In this document: piece after piece, positions 35,505-44,561 of the stretch
Layout: every line of letters starts with the position of its first letter
Position numbering within the stretch: the stretch's first letter is position 1
Assembly: GCF_014192105.1 (NCBI RefSeq)
Contig: NZ_JACHXK010000010.1
Span: forward strand, 1 to 64,000
Direction of reading: 5' to 3'
DNA: 64,000 nucleotides
Origin: Paenibacillus phyllosphaerae
GTDB taxonomy: Bacteria; Bacillota; Bacilli; Paenibacillales; Paenibacillaceae
Notes under the pieces: model-generated
What the model was told of the DNA's origin: nothing
Databases searched by the model: none
Seen by the model: the letters and a program-made list of their open reading frames with translations, nothing else
Program-made: the position numbers and the translations under genes

Positions 35505-35708
35505 GTTGATGACTGTAAGAAGCTTAATTATGCAAGCGATTTCCACGTAAGCATCGCGTTTCGAACCTGGATATCGGCCCAATGCCGCGTGCACCTTAAG
35601 TTTGCTTCTTCGCTCATGGAATCTGACTGCAATTGTGTGCTACAATCGAGAATAATTGATCGTGCGACGAGTCGGAACGAAATTGAGCTATAGGAGAGTC
35701 GATCTAAC

Positions 35709-36380
35709 ATGCGGTATCCTTCTGCATGGCTGGCGGGGATGTCCCTTGGGGATTCGATCGCCTGCGAATTAAGGCTGCAAATTATTAGGGGCATTATTAA
35801 ATCGGGCGAGGTCATCTCGGAGAATCGGATCGCCGCCGATTTCAACACAAGCCGGTCACCTGTCAGGGAGGCTTTGAAATCGCTGTCAAACGAAGGTTTG
35901 ATCCGTTTGGAGCGTATGGGGGCCGTTGTGCTAGGCCTTAGCATGACCGATGTGGAGGAGTTGTACGACGTACGGTATCTGATCGAGAGCTTCGCGCAGC
36001 AGCGCTTGGCTACCGCGGACACGGAGAATCTGCTGGCGAGCCTTCGGCAAATGATCGACAAGATGGAGCTTGCCGTTAAGCACAAGGATATTGTCGAGTT
36101 CTCTTATCTGGACTTCTCCTTCCACGAAGCGATCATTACGGCTTCGAAGCATACTCGGATCCTGCATCTGTGGAAGAGCATTCGCTTGATCGTCTTGACC
36201 GTCATGCTCATTACGACGGAAGAGGTGTTCGGGAAGGGCGAGGACAAGCTCGCGATGGTCATACAGAAGCACCGGACCATTATCGAGGGGCTTGCTTCGC
36301 AGGACGTGAATATTATTCGCGGCGTCGTCGATGCGTATTTCAACGATTCGCAGGTTACGCTTCATCACAGTTTGCCATAA
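35709..36380 (+). CDS. gntR: GntR-family repressor of the gluconate operon
   Basis: 223 residues of the FadR/GntR type. The winged helix-turn-helix is IAADFNTSRSPVREALKSLSNEGLIRLE (about 43-70), followed by the helical FCD ligand domain (YDVRYLIESFAQQRLA, YLDFSFHEAIITASKH). ATG follows AGGAGAG. It is the first gene of the gnt operon, ahead of the permease and kinase, and both upstream and internal operator-like sites fit GntR. It should repress without gluconate. Confidence 0.9.
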   Translation: MRYPSAWLAGMSLGDSIACELRLQIIRGIIKSGEVISENRIAADFNTSRSPVREALKSLSNEGLIRLERMGAVVLGLSMTDVEELYDVRYLIESFAQQRLATADTENLLASLRQMIDKMELAVKHKDIVEFSYLDFSFHEAIITASKHTRILHLWKSIRLIVLTVMLITTEEVFGKGEDKLAMVIQKHRTIIEGLASQDVNIIRGVVDAYFNDSQVTLHHSLP

Positions 36381-36432
36381 GGCAAGAGCGCGAGTGGAGG
36401 CATGGCAGGAAGCTTCCGCTTTTTCTCCCCGC

Positions 36433-36450
36433 CAACTTGTCGACAGGTAT
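36433..36450 (+). promoter_or_regulatory. second GntR operator-like site, before gntP
   Basis: CAACTTGTCGACAGGTAT matches the GntR operator at 13 of 18 positions, with both core half-sites (ACTTGT and ACA-GTAT) kept. It lies between gntR and gntP, where it could act as a roadblock or control an internal promoter. Confidence 0.55.
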
Positions 36451-36542
36451 ACATTAAAGGCTGAATGGGATTGCTGCCCGCATCAGGGAATAGTAAGAAG
36501 ATTAGCCACCACGAATCATTAGAGCATAAAGGGGATGCATCC

Positions 36543-37904
36543 ATGGACAGCTTGTTTGGACTTAGCCATAACGCAACATTGCTCGTATGGACACTGATCG
36601 CAATCGTTTTCTTGATCATTATGATCGCCAAATACAAGTGGAACCCATTCGTCACGCTGCTGATCTCGGCGCTTATGCTGGGACTGCTCGCGGGCATGGA
36701 TCCGCAAGAAGTCATTAAATCCGTCACCGGCGGACTTGGCGGTACGCTCGGCACGATAGCCATCGTTATCGCGCTAGGTACGATGCTCGGCAAAATGATG
36801 GCGGAGTCGGGCGGCGCCGAGAAGATCGCGACCACGCTCGTCGACCGCTTCGGCCAGAAGCGCGTGCATTGGGCGATGATGATCGTCGGTTTCATCGTCG
36901 GTATTCCGGTCTTCTTCGAAGTCGGCGTCATTCTGCTGATCCCGATCGTATTCACCGTAGCCCGCAAGACCAACATGTCGCTGCTTAAGATCGGTATCCC
37001 GATCCTTGCCGGCCTCTCTACCGTTCACGGCCTCGTGCCGCCGCATCCGGCTCCTATGATTGCGATTGATGCCTACGGCGCGAATCTGGGTAAAACCATT
37101 CTGTATTCCATCTTGATCGGTCTTCCGACGGCTATTATCGCCGGCCCGCTCTTCGGCAAATTCATCGGCAACCGCATCGACGTGTCGCCGCCAGCCGATC
37201 TGGCCGAACAGTTCGCGGCTAAAGAAGCCCGTCAGCTCCCAGGCTTCGGCATCACTTTGTTTACGATCCTGCTTCCTGTTATTCTAATGTTGATCGGTTC
37301 GATCGCAATTATCATCGATCCGGACGGGACGAGCAGCATTACGCATTTTTGCGAATTTATCGGACATGAAATTATCGCGCTCTTGATCTCGGCCGTGTTC
37401 GCGTTCTTCTCGCTCGGATTTGCGCGAGGCTTCTCGAAGGAAGACGTATCCCGATTCACGAGCGAATGTCTGGCTCCGACAGCTACGATTATTCTGATCA
37501 TCGGCGGCGGCGGCGCGTTCAAACAAGTACTTATTAACAGCGGCGTCGGTACGGCCATCGGCGAGATGGCCACGCAGGCCAACGTGAACATTATTCTGTT
37601 CGCATGGCTAGTCGCGGCGCTGATCCGCGTGGCGACGGGGTCGGCAACCGTAGCGATGACGACGGCCGCGGGTATCGTAACGCCGATTCTGGCGATGAAC
37701 CCGGGCACGAACGTCGAGCTGGTCGTCCTGGCGACAGGCGCCGGTTCCCTCGTGCTCTCGCACGTCAATGACGCCGGCTTCTGGATGGTCAAAGAATTCT
37801 TCAACATGTCGGTGACCCAAACGTTGAAATCATGGACGGCGATGGAGACGATTCTGTCCGTTGTCGGTCTCATCTTTATTCTGCTTCTGAGCACGGTTGT
37901 GTAA
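36543..37904 (+). CDS. gntP: gluconate:H+ symporter, GntP family
   Basis: 453 residues, about 12 to 14 membrane helices. Carries gluconate into the cell with protons. Family signatures: GGLGGTLGTIAIVIALGTMLGKMMAESGGA, GLVPPHPAP, and GSATVAMTTAAGI near the end. The start is the ATG at 36543 (AAAGGGG upstream); the frame is open from 36465. In B. subtilis the order is gntR-K-P-Z; here it is R-P-K and no gntZ follows. Confidence 0.93.
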   Translation: MDSLFGLSHNATLLVWTLIAIVFLIIMIAKYKWNPFVTLLISALMLGLLAGMDPQEVIKSVTGGLGGTLGTIAIVIALGTMLGKMMAESGGAEKIATTLVDRFGQKRVHWAMMIVGFIVGIPVFFEVGVILLIPIVFTVARKTNMSLLKIGIPILAGLSTVHGLVPPHPAPMIAIDAYGANLGKTILYSILIGLPTAIIAGPLFGKFIGNRIDVSPPADLAEQFAAKEARQLPGFGITLFTILLPVILMLIGSIAIIIDPDGTSSITHFCEFIGHEIIALLISAVFAFFSLGFARGFSKEDVSRFTSECLAPTATIILIIGGGGAFKQVLINSGVGTAIGEMATQANVNIILFAWLVAALIRVATGSATVAMTTAAGIVTPILAMNPGTNVELVVLATGAGSLVLSHVNDAGFWMVKEFFNMSVTQTLKSWTAMETILSVVGLIFILLLSTVV

Positions 37905-37938
37905 CGAAGCAACCTTGATAGGAAAGAAGGTCCTTTAG

Positions 37939-39480
37939 TTGAGTACGACCTACATGATTGGTGTCGATATCGGCACGACAAGCACGAAGGCGGTTCTGTT
38001 CGAGGAGAATGGCAAAGTCGTCGCGAAGGCCAATGAGGGGTATCCGCTGTATACCCCGACTTCGTCGATCGCCGAGCAGGATCCCGATCTTATTTTTCAA
38101 GCAGTCATCCATACGATCAAGCAAGTCATGGCCGAGAGCGGCGCAACGGCCGAGCAAGTGATGTTCGTCTCCTTCAGCTCTGCGATGCACAGCGTTATCG
38201 CCGTCGATGCGGAGTGCAAGCCGATTACCGCTTGCATTACGTGGGCGGACAACCGCAGCGCGCAATGGGCGGCTTGGCTGAAGGCCAATGGCGGACAGGC
38301 GCTGTATGAACGGACCGGCACGCCGATCCATCCGATGTCGCCGATTACGAAGCTGATGTGGCTGCGACATGACGATGAGGAGCGCTTCCGCAAGGCGAGC
38401 AAGTTCATCTCGATCAAAGAGTACGTCTTCGCCAAGCTGTTCGGCGAGTACGTCATCGATTATTCGATCGCTTCGGCTACGGGGATGATGAATCTGCACA
38501 AGCTCGACTGGGACGAGGAAGCGCTGAAGGTCGCGGGCGTCACGCCAGGCCAGCTGTCGAGACTGGTTCCGACAACGTATGCGCTGAACAGCTTGAAGCC
38601 GTCCTACGCGGCGGAGATGGGGCTGTCCGCTTCTACGCCGTTTATCGTGGGCGCCAGCGACGGCGTCCTCTCGAACCTGGGCGTGAACGCGATCGAGCCG
38701 GGCGTCGTCGCCGCGACGATCGGAACTAGCGGCGCGGTCCGGACCGTCGTGGATCGCCCGATTACCGATCCGAAGGGCCGATTCTTCTGCTATGCGCTCA
38801 CCGACAAGTATTGGGTCATCGGCGGCCCGGTCAATAACGGCGGCATGCTGTACCGTTGGGTGCGCGACGAGTTCGCTTCCGCTGAGGTTGAGGCCGCTGC
38901 GCGTCTGGGCATCGACAGCTACGATCTGCTTAATCAGATCGCCGAGCGCGTTCGTCCGGGCGCGGATGGATTGCTGTTCCATCCGTACTTGACCGGCGAG
39001 CGCGCGCCGCTGTGGAATCCGGATGCGCGGGGCTCGTTCTTCGGGCTCACGATGCACCACAAGAAGGAGCATCTCATTCGCTCCGTGCTCGAAGGGGTTA
39101 TTTTTAACCTGTATACGGTGCTGCTGGCGATGGAAGAGCAGATCGGCCGTCCGACGAAGATTCAGGCGACCGGCGGTTTCGCGCGCTCCTTCCTGTGGCG
39201 TCAAATGATGGCCGACATCTTCGACCAGGAGGTCGTCGTGCCGGAGAGCTTCGAGAGCTCTTGCCTTGGCGCGGTCGTGCTGGGCTTGTACGGGCTCGGC
39301 AAGATCGATTCGCTGAGCGTCGTCTCGAACATGGTCGGCGCTACGCATTCGCACAAGCCGAATCCGGAGCATGCTGCGGTCTATCACGAGCTGCTGCCGA
39401 TCTATATTCAAATCTCGCGCAAGCTGGAAGAAGAGTATACGGCGATCGCGAAGTTCCAGCAGAAGCTGTTCGAATCCTAA
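37939..39480 (+). CDS. gntK: gluconokinase, FGGY family
   Basis: 513 residues, the same length as B. subtilis GntK. Phosphorylates gluconate to 6-phosphogluconate for the pentose phosphate pathway. N-terminal ATP-binding fold GVDIGTTSTKAVLFE, sugar-site region MHSVIAVD and TWADNRS, second domain GASDGVLSNLG, TIGTSGAVR and ATGGFARS. TTG start with a modest ribosome site (GAAAGAAGG). It follows gntP by 34 nt and ends the operon. Confidence 0.93.
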   Translation: MSTTYMIGVDIGTTSTKAVLFEENGKVVAKANEGYPLYTPTSSIAEQDPDLIFQAVIHTIKQVMAESGATAEQVMFVSFSSAMHSVIAVDAECKPITACITWADNRSAQWAAWLKANGGQALYERTGTPIHPMSPITKLMWLRHDDEERFRKASKFISIKEYVFAKLFGEYVIDYSIASATGMMNLHKLDWDEEALKVAGVTPGQLSRLVPTTYALNSLKPSYAAEMGLSASTPFIVGASDGVLSNLGVNAIEPGVVAATIGTSGAVRTVVDRPITDPKGRFFCYALTDKYWVIGGPVNNGGMLYRWVRDEFASAEVEAAARLGIDSYDLLNQIAERVRPGADGLLFHPYLTGERAPLWNPDARGSFFGLTMHHKKEHLIRSVLEGVIFNLYTVLLAMEEQIGRPTKIQATGGFARSFLWRQMMADIFDQEVVVPESFESSCLGAVVLGLYGLGKIDSLSVVSNMVGATHSHKPNPEHAAVYHELLPIYIQISRKLEEEYTAIAKFQQKLFES

Positions 39481-39495
39481 TCGCAGAAGTGGGAA

Positions 39496-39566
39496 TCCCG
39501 TTAGCGAAGCATATGCAGGCAGGCTCGTTTGAGTCTGCCGCAAGTGCGGGGCTGGCGGGATTTTTT
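39496..39566 (+). terminator. terminator of the gluconate operon
   Basis: Outer stem TCCCGTTAGC with GCTGGCGGGA (G-U pairs) around an inner GGCAG/CTGCC hairpin, followed by six Ts. Confidence 0.7.
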
Positions 39567-39583
39567 GCTGCAAACAGGCAATG

Positions 39584-39639
39584 ATTCGACAAAATAACCC
39601 GAAGTGATTATAGGAAATTGTCGAATTTCGCAGTACAAT
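39584..39639 (+). promoter_or_regulatory. inverted repeat and -10 box before the SLH surface gene
   Basis: ATTCGACAA (39584-39592) and TTGTCGAAT (39618-39626) are exact reverse complements 25 bp apart. The second arm lies 7 bp before a -10-like TACAAT (39634-39639), so a bound regulator could block it. No good -35 is visible. Confidence 0.35.
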
Positions 39640-39705
39640 TTTACTAGTTTTTAATAAGAACACGCGGGTCGGCTCGATATCCGATGTGTACAAGGGGAAT
39701 TCAAG

Positions 39706-42700
39706 GTGAAAAGATCGCATACAAAACGAATGGCAGGCAAGCTCGCGGCAGCTTCGCTTGCTATTGCAATGACAGCAGCGCCGATCAACGTATTCGCAGA
39801 CACGCCGGCTGCCGTTATTCAGAACGCATTGTCCGGTTATGATCAGGCTATTGCGAGGGCGCAGCAGCTCGGTATTCTGGTGGGCGATGCCAATGGCGAT
39901 TTTCACGCCGAAGCTACGCTGACGCGCCAAGAAGCGGCGACGATCCTCGTTCGGATGTTCAAGCTCGACCATCCGGCGGCTACCGCTTCGAGCTTCAAGG
40001 ACGTAGCGGTAACAAGCTGGGCTTCAAGCTACATCGAAGCGGTTCATAAAGCCGGTCTCATGAGCGGTGCGCAGGGCAGCTTCCGTCCGAAGGATACGCT
40101 GACGCGCGAAGAACTTCTCGCGACGATCGTACGCGGTCTGAAGCTTGACATGACAGGCAAAGGCGCCAACTTGACCGTGAAAGACGCAGCAAGCATTCAA
40201 CCTTGGGCACGGGATTATATTCAGACGGCCATTGAGCAAGGGCTCGTCGTTACGGAAGACGGCAGCTTTCATCCGGAGAAGGCGCTCACGCGCCAGGAAA
40301 CGGCGCAATACGCAGTATTTGCCGTGACCGACGAGCTACCGAAGCTGCAATCGATCGGTACGGAGTCCATTGTCGTTAACGGTCTAACGTATAAGTTTGC
40401 GGACAGCCTGAAGCCATTGTTCACCAAAGCAAACAAGGCGATTCTGGCGAATGCAGGCATCCGTTTTACCGTCGATAAAGATGTCATTACCAAAGTAACC
40501 CAGCTCAATATTGTCGCGGGCGGACAGGCTCCTAAGGAAGGCGAAGCGGAGTTCAGCGGCAATGCGGTTCTCGATGGCACCGGACTTACGGTTGGCGCCG
40601 TGAAGGTCAGCGCGGACTTCGTTACTATCAAGAACTTGAAGGTCGAAGGCGATTTCGAGATCTCGGTATCCGTCGAGCATGACTTCTACGGTTTGAATCT
40701 GGACATTGCCGGCACCACGAATGTGCTGGGCGGAGACAGCAATACGGTCGTATTCGATAACGGGAAACTTAATGGGCTGTTCATCAACAAGAAGGGCGTG
40801 CATGTAGCTCTCAAAGGCAGTACGATAGCGACTGGCATTACGATGAAAGCGAACGGCAACCTAAGCTCGGATCATGGACTGCCGGGCATTAATGTCGAGT
40901 CTGGCGTGTCGTCCTTGAAGCTTGACGGATCATCGACAGGCGTTACTTATTCAGGCGACGGCGATCTGGAAATCGGCGGCGAAGGCAAGTTAGACGAGCT
41001 CAGCACGACGGGATCGCCATCCATCACATTCACGGGGAAACGTTCGATTGGCAAGGTGAAGGTCGGCAAGCAAGGCACGGTGCTTAACTTCCAGCCCGGC
41101 AGCAGCATCAATAATATCGAATTGCCGGACGGCGTGACGCCGCAGAACGTCATTCCAAACTATGGCAGCACGATCGGCCAAGCTTCGTATGTGAACGGCG
41201 TGCCGACGTTTACGATGGCGACGCCGTCGACGTCGACGACCAAACAATCCAAGTATGTGGTTAACCGTGGGGCGCTGTATGAGGAGATGATGAAGTTTGC
41301 TAGAGTGATGGAATCTTACGATACCTTGTTGAACGTGGAGGTCGGAGAGTCAGACAAGCTAGAAGCACATGTGCGTGCGCTCGTCGAAAGCATCGATGCA
41401 ATCTATAACATCTTCTTTGACCTTGATGCTACCTCTTCCGAGCTGAAGACGGCCCAAAAGAATATGCGTACCGCGTTGAATGCTTACATGTCGGTAGAAG
41501 GCGTGACGAAAGACATGCTTGCTTCCATTAAAGAAGATGCGCAATTGAAAGTGGCTGGCATTAAGGAAGCAGAGGTCGCACAAGGAACGAAACCGACTGA
41601 GGCCGGACAGTATCCTTACGGTGCTTCGAATGCACTGGCATCGGTGCTGAACTCCGCGCAGGTTCTGTTGGATGATCAAGCCGAACCCACGTCAGATGCG
41701 CTTCGCAGCATGGTGTGGAACGTTCTGGATGCATTAGCCGTTGCACAGAATAAAATGAAGGTTGAGGAGCTTCCATATATCTCCGAGATGCATGAATTTG
41801 CGGATGAAGAACGGCAGAAGCTTACGGAGGTAGCTGTACAATATCCCGGCTACACGAACAGCTTCGTTAACGCGGAATTGGATAAGTTTGCGGGATACGT
41901 CGATGAGCTCGCAGAGGCTGATCTGGATCTGGCGGATATTCAAGCCGCTAGTCTCCTTCGGCTGTATGTCATGATGTTGGACTACCAAATTGAAGCGAGC
42001 ACGATTTATTATGTTGCCGATAAAGGTACGGCTGAAATAGCGACTAATCTGCCGGAAATTATGAGCGACGTACTATATAGCGAGACAACTAATGCTTTAG
42101 ATGTCTTACAACCGTTCCTGGGCAAATTGGACTATATTCAAATGATGAGTCAGATCGAAAATGCCGCAGAAGACTTGAGTACCTCATACGAACAACTCGA
42201 TCATGCTGCCCGCTATGTTGTCGCCCGCGGCGAGCTCTATGTGGAGATGCTTAAGGGAATTGATTATACCTCCTATTTCGGTTACGATTTGGCCGCGATC
42301 CTTGAGGGAGGAGAGGCAGACGAACCAACGGCGAATGAAGCCTCGATGATTGAAGCGTTAATGACCGCAGCTTCCACGATGTCGGATCTAGATGCGTCGT
42401 TGACGGAACTGGTCCAAGCGCGTAAAGATTTTGCTGCGGCAACGGATGTTTATCTGGCGTCTGAGCCGGTATCGGATGAAATCCTCTTGCAAGCGATTGG
42501 GGATGCGACAGATACGTACAACGCAGCGCTCAACAATGAAGCGGCCGAAGGGGAAGCCCGGAATGTCGGCCAGTATGCCTATGGCAGCGCGGCAACGCTC
42601 GAGCAAGTCATTACCGAAGCCTCCGCAGTCCTTGGAACGGATGCCTCGGAGACGACGCTGCGCGGTCTTCTCAAGAGCGTGGTAGATACCAACTTCACGA

Positions 42701-43170
42701 TCAAGAATACGAAAGCGGTTGACAAAGAGACGGTTACTAGTCTGGAAGAGAGCATTACTTCCATTGAAGGATATCTGACTAGCAATGCGGATCATACGTC
42801 TGACGCTGCTCTGGAAGCCATATCGACACTTAAGGATTTCGTCTCCGCAGCCAATGCCATGTCGCAATTCGATTATAACGGAGCTGGCGTGTTCGAATTA
42901 TTTGACCAGATGTACGTTAATATTTTGCTCTATGTCCATACCATGGTGGACACGGAAACCTATGAAATAGAGCAACGGCTCGAAGCGCTGCTTACGTCGA
43001 ATCCATCCTATGAGACCGCTCCGTTGTACGTGGCTTTAAAAGAAGAACTGGATATCCTGAAGCCGATGATCGATGATCTCGATTACGGCAAGATGCCTGA
43101 ATTCATGGCGCAGGTTGAGGTTGTTGAGGAAGCCGCTCAAGCATTCTGGACCAGCATAGGTCCGCAATAA
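39706..43170 (+). CDS. SLH domain surface protein with helical repeats
   Basis: 1,154 residues from GTG (AAGGGG upstream). Signal peptide of about 31 residues (KRSHTKRMAGKLAAASLAIA, cut near VFADTP). Three N-terminal SLH domains (about 45-215; LTRQEAATILVRMFKL, LTREELLATIVRGLKL, LTRQETAQYAVFAV) fix it to wall polymer. A middle region rich in Gly and beta turns (about 280-480) resembles a beta-helix. The C-terminal half is helical with repeats such as GQYPYGASNALASVLNSAQ and GQYAYGSAATLEQVITEAS, like FIVAR-type modules. Probably an S-layer-associated protein with binding function; ligand unknown. Confidence 0.88.
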   Translation: MKRSHTKRMAGKLAAASLAIAMTAAPINVFADTPAAVIQNALSGYDQAIARAQQLGILVGDANGDFHAEATLTRQEAATILVRMFKLDHPAATASSFKDVAVTSWASSYIEAVHKAGLMSGAQGSFRPKDTLTREELLATIVRGLKLDMTGKGANLTVKDAASIQPWARDYIQTAIEQGLVVTEDGSFHPEKALTRQETAQYAVFAVTDELPKLQSIGTESIVVNGLTYKFADSLKPLFTKANKAILANAGIRFTVDKDVITKVTQLNIVAGGQAPKEGEAEFSGNAVLDGTGLTVGAVKVSADFVTIKNLKVEGDFEISVSVEHDFYGLNLDIAGTTNVLGGDSNTVVFDNGKLNGLFINKKGVHVALKGSTIATGITMKANGNLSSDHGLPGINVESGVSSLKLDGSSTGVTYSGDGDLEIGGEGKLDELSTTGSPSITFTGKRSIGKVKVGKQGTVLNFQPGSSINNIELPDGVTPQNVIPNYGSTIGQASYVNGVPTFTMATPSTSTTKQSKYVVNRGALYEEMMKFARVMESYDTLLNVEVGESDKLEAHVRALVESIDAIYNIFFDLDATSSELKTAQKNMRTALNAYMSVEGVTKDMLASIKEDAQLKVAGIKEAEVAQGTKPTEAGQYPYGASNALASVLNSAQVLLDDQAEPTSDALRSMVWNVLDALAVAQNKMKVEELPYISEMHEFADEERQKLTEVAVQYPGYTNSFVNAELDKFAGYVDELAEADLDLADIQAASLLRLYVMMLDYQIEASTIYYVADKGTAEIATNLPEIMSDVLYSETTNALDVLQPFLGKLDYIQMMSQIENAAEDLSTSYEQLDHAARYVVARGELYVEMLKGIDYTSYFGYDLAAILEGGEADEPTANEASMIEALMTAASTMSDLDASLTELVQARKDFAAATDVYLASEPVSDEILLQAIGDATDTYNAALNNEAAEGEARNVGQYAYGSAATLEQVITEASAVLGTDASETTLRGLLKSVVDTNFTIKNTKAVDKETVTSLEESITSIEGYLTSNADHTSDAALEAISTLKDFVSAANAMSQFDYNGAGVFELFDQMYVNILLYVHTMVDTETYEIEQRLEALLTSNPSYETAPLYVALKEELDILKPMIDDLDYGKMPEFMAQVEVVEEAAQAFWTSIGPQ

Positions 43171-43202
43171 TAATCCCATTCTTCCCGAATAACGTTACGA
43201 GA

Positions 43203-43237
43203 GAAGGACTGTCCTCGCAGTCCTTCTTTCCTTTTTT
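43203..43237 (+). terminator. terminator of the SLH surface gene
   Basis: Perfect 9-bp stem GAAGGACTG with CAGTCCTTC, 6-nt loop, then a T-rich tract. Confidence 0.9.
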
Positions 43238-43280
43238 CACGCGATTCACGCGTTTTTTGTCGCAAATTGGCTCAAAAACC

Positions 43281-43309
43281 TCGACGTAGCTTCGTATTTT
43301 GCTATAATG
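43281..43309 (+). promoter_or_regulatory. promoter of the amidase gene
   Basis: TCGACG (43281-43286), 17 nt, perfect TATAAT (43304-43309) with an extended TG one base before it. Located 33 nt upstream of the ATG. Confidence 0.65.
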
Positions 43310-43341
43310 ATAGAGAAAATTATCCATTAGCGAGGTAACAG

Positions 43342-44439
43342 ATGAACGTAATGAAGATTGTTTCCGTTATGCTTATTGCCGTTATGATGCTAGGGGTGAC
43401 TTGGCAAGTACAAGCAAAAGAGAGTTCAGTCGATTACTATAAGGTGTCCGTGGATTCCTTGAATGTGCGCAGCGATCCGGACAAGAACGGAGCGGTAGTC
43501 GCCTCCCTCGGCAAAGGGGATGTCGTCGCGGTCTCCACCGAGCAGCACGGCTGGATGAAGGTAGCTCTCAATAAGACAGCTGGCTGGGTAGCCGGCTATT
43601 ATCTGGTCAAGACGGACAGCAAGTCTACGTCCGGCGGCAAGACGTCGAGCAGTTCGTCTGCGACTAGCAGCAAGCAGAAGACGGTAACGGCCGACTCTCT
43701 GCGCATGCGCAAAGGACCGGGCACGGATTATAGCGTGGTGGGCTCACTCGTCCGAGGCGAAGCCGTGACCGTGCTGACGAGCCAGTCGGGATGGTCGCAA
43801 GTAAGCGCTTCGAACGGCCAACGGGGCTGGGTATCGGAGCAGTATCTGGGCAGCGGAAGCGGTGGCAGCTCCTCTAGCGGATCGAGCAGTAGCTCGGGTT
43901 CGATTCGGGGCAAAGTGATCGTCATTGATCCGGGCCATGGCGGCGATGACCCCGGCATGATCGGCAAGAAGCAAGAGACGTTGGAGAAGGAGCTTAACCT
44001 GACGACGGCTGAGCTGCTGGCGGACCAACTGAAGGCCAAAGGCGCGAAGGTCATCCTGACGCGCACGGACGATTCGAAGCCATCGTTGTCTCAGCGGGCG
44101 CAGATCAGCGAGAATGCAGGCGCGGACGCTTTCGTCAGCATCCATTACAATTCCTCGACCAAGAAGACCTCCGGGACGCTGACCTTCTACAATAAGGAGA
44201 AGGACAAGCCGCTTGCCCGCGCGGTCGAAGCGCAGCTCGCGGATAGCGACATCGGCCTTAAGAGCAATGGTTACGCCTTCGGCGACTATCATGTGCTGCG
44301 CGAGAACGATCGGCCTGCGGTGCTCGTCGAGCTCGGGTTCCTGTCGAACGAGAAGGACGAGTCTGTCGTTCGGACGAGCAGCTACAAACGCAAGGCAGCC
44401 GCGGCGATTGCCGAGGGGCTTGAAGATTACTTCAAATAA
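43342..44439 (+). CDS. N-acetylmuramoyl-L-alanine amidase with two SH3b domains
   Basis: 365 residues. Secreted: signal peptide 1 to about 25 (ending WQVQAKE). Two bacterial SH3 domains (about 32-93 with SLNVRSDPDKNG; about 114-170 with SLRMRKGPGTDY) bind the cell wall, separated by Ser-rich linkers. The catalytic Amidase_3 domain (about 192-365) shows VIDPGHGGDDPG, ETLEKELNL, SIHYNS and VLVELGFLSN, covering the zinc ligands and catalytic Glu. It cuts the bond between MurNAc and the stem peptide. ATG after GAGGTAAC; single gene with its own promoter and terminator. Confidence 0.93.
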   Translation: MNVMKIVSVMLIAVMMLGVTWQVQAKESSVDYYKVSVDSLNVRSDPDKNGAVVASLGKGDVVAVSTEQHGWMKVALNKTAGWVAGYYLVKTDSKSTSGGKTSSSSSATSSKQKTVTADSLRMRKGPGTDYSVVGSLVRGEAVTVLTSQSGWSQVSASNGQRGWVSEQYLGSGSGGSSSSGSSSSSGSIRGKVIVIDPGHGGDDPGMIGKKQETLEKELNLTTAELLADQLKAKGAKVILTRTDDSKPSLSQRAQISENAGADAFVSIHYNSSTKKTSGTLTFYNKEKDKPLARAVEAQLADSDIGLKSNGYAFGDYHVLRENDRPAVLVELGFLSNEKDESVVRTSSYKRKAAAAIAEGLEDYFK

Positions 44440-44460
44440 CGCGCATGAGCGCAAGATATA

Positions 44461-44510
44461 GCAAAAAGGCTTCGCTTGCCGGGCAGAACCGGTACGCGAA
44501 GCCTTTTTGC
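44461..44510. terminator. bidirectional terminator between amidase and ABC ATPase
   Basis: Perfect 15-bp stem: GCAAAAAGGCTTCGC with GCGAAGCCTTTTTGC. T runs exist on both strands, serving the two convergent genes. Confidence 0.9.
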
Positions 44511-44561
44511 ATGTAGCTTCAGAAGGTCAGAGAGCTGTGAGTTTCCGGAATAAGAATCGCG

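Noticed and set aside
37876-39972. 698-codon open frame on the minus strand opposite gntK
   Set aside because: Antisense shadow of a GC-rich gene: rich in Arg, His, Asp and Gln with no motif, and the plus-strand product is a clear gluconokinase.
43861-43911. Repetitive Gly/Ser stretch in the amidase gene as a possible slipped repeat
   Set aside because: A Ser/Gly-rich linker between SH3b and catalytic domains is normal for wall amidases.
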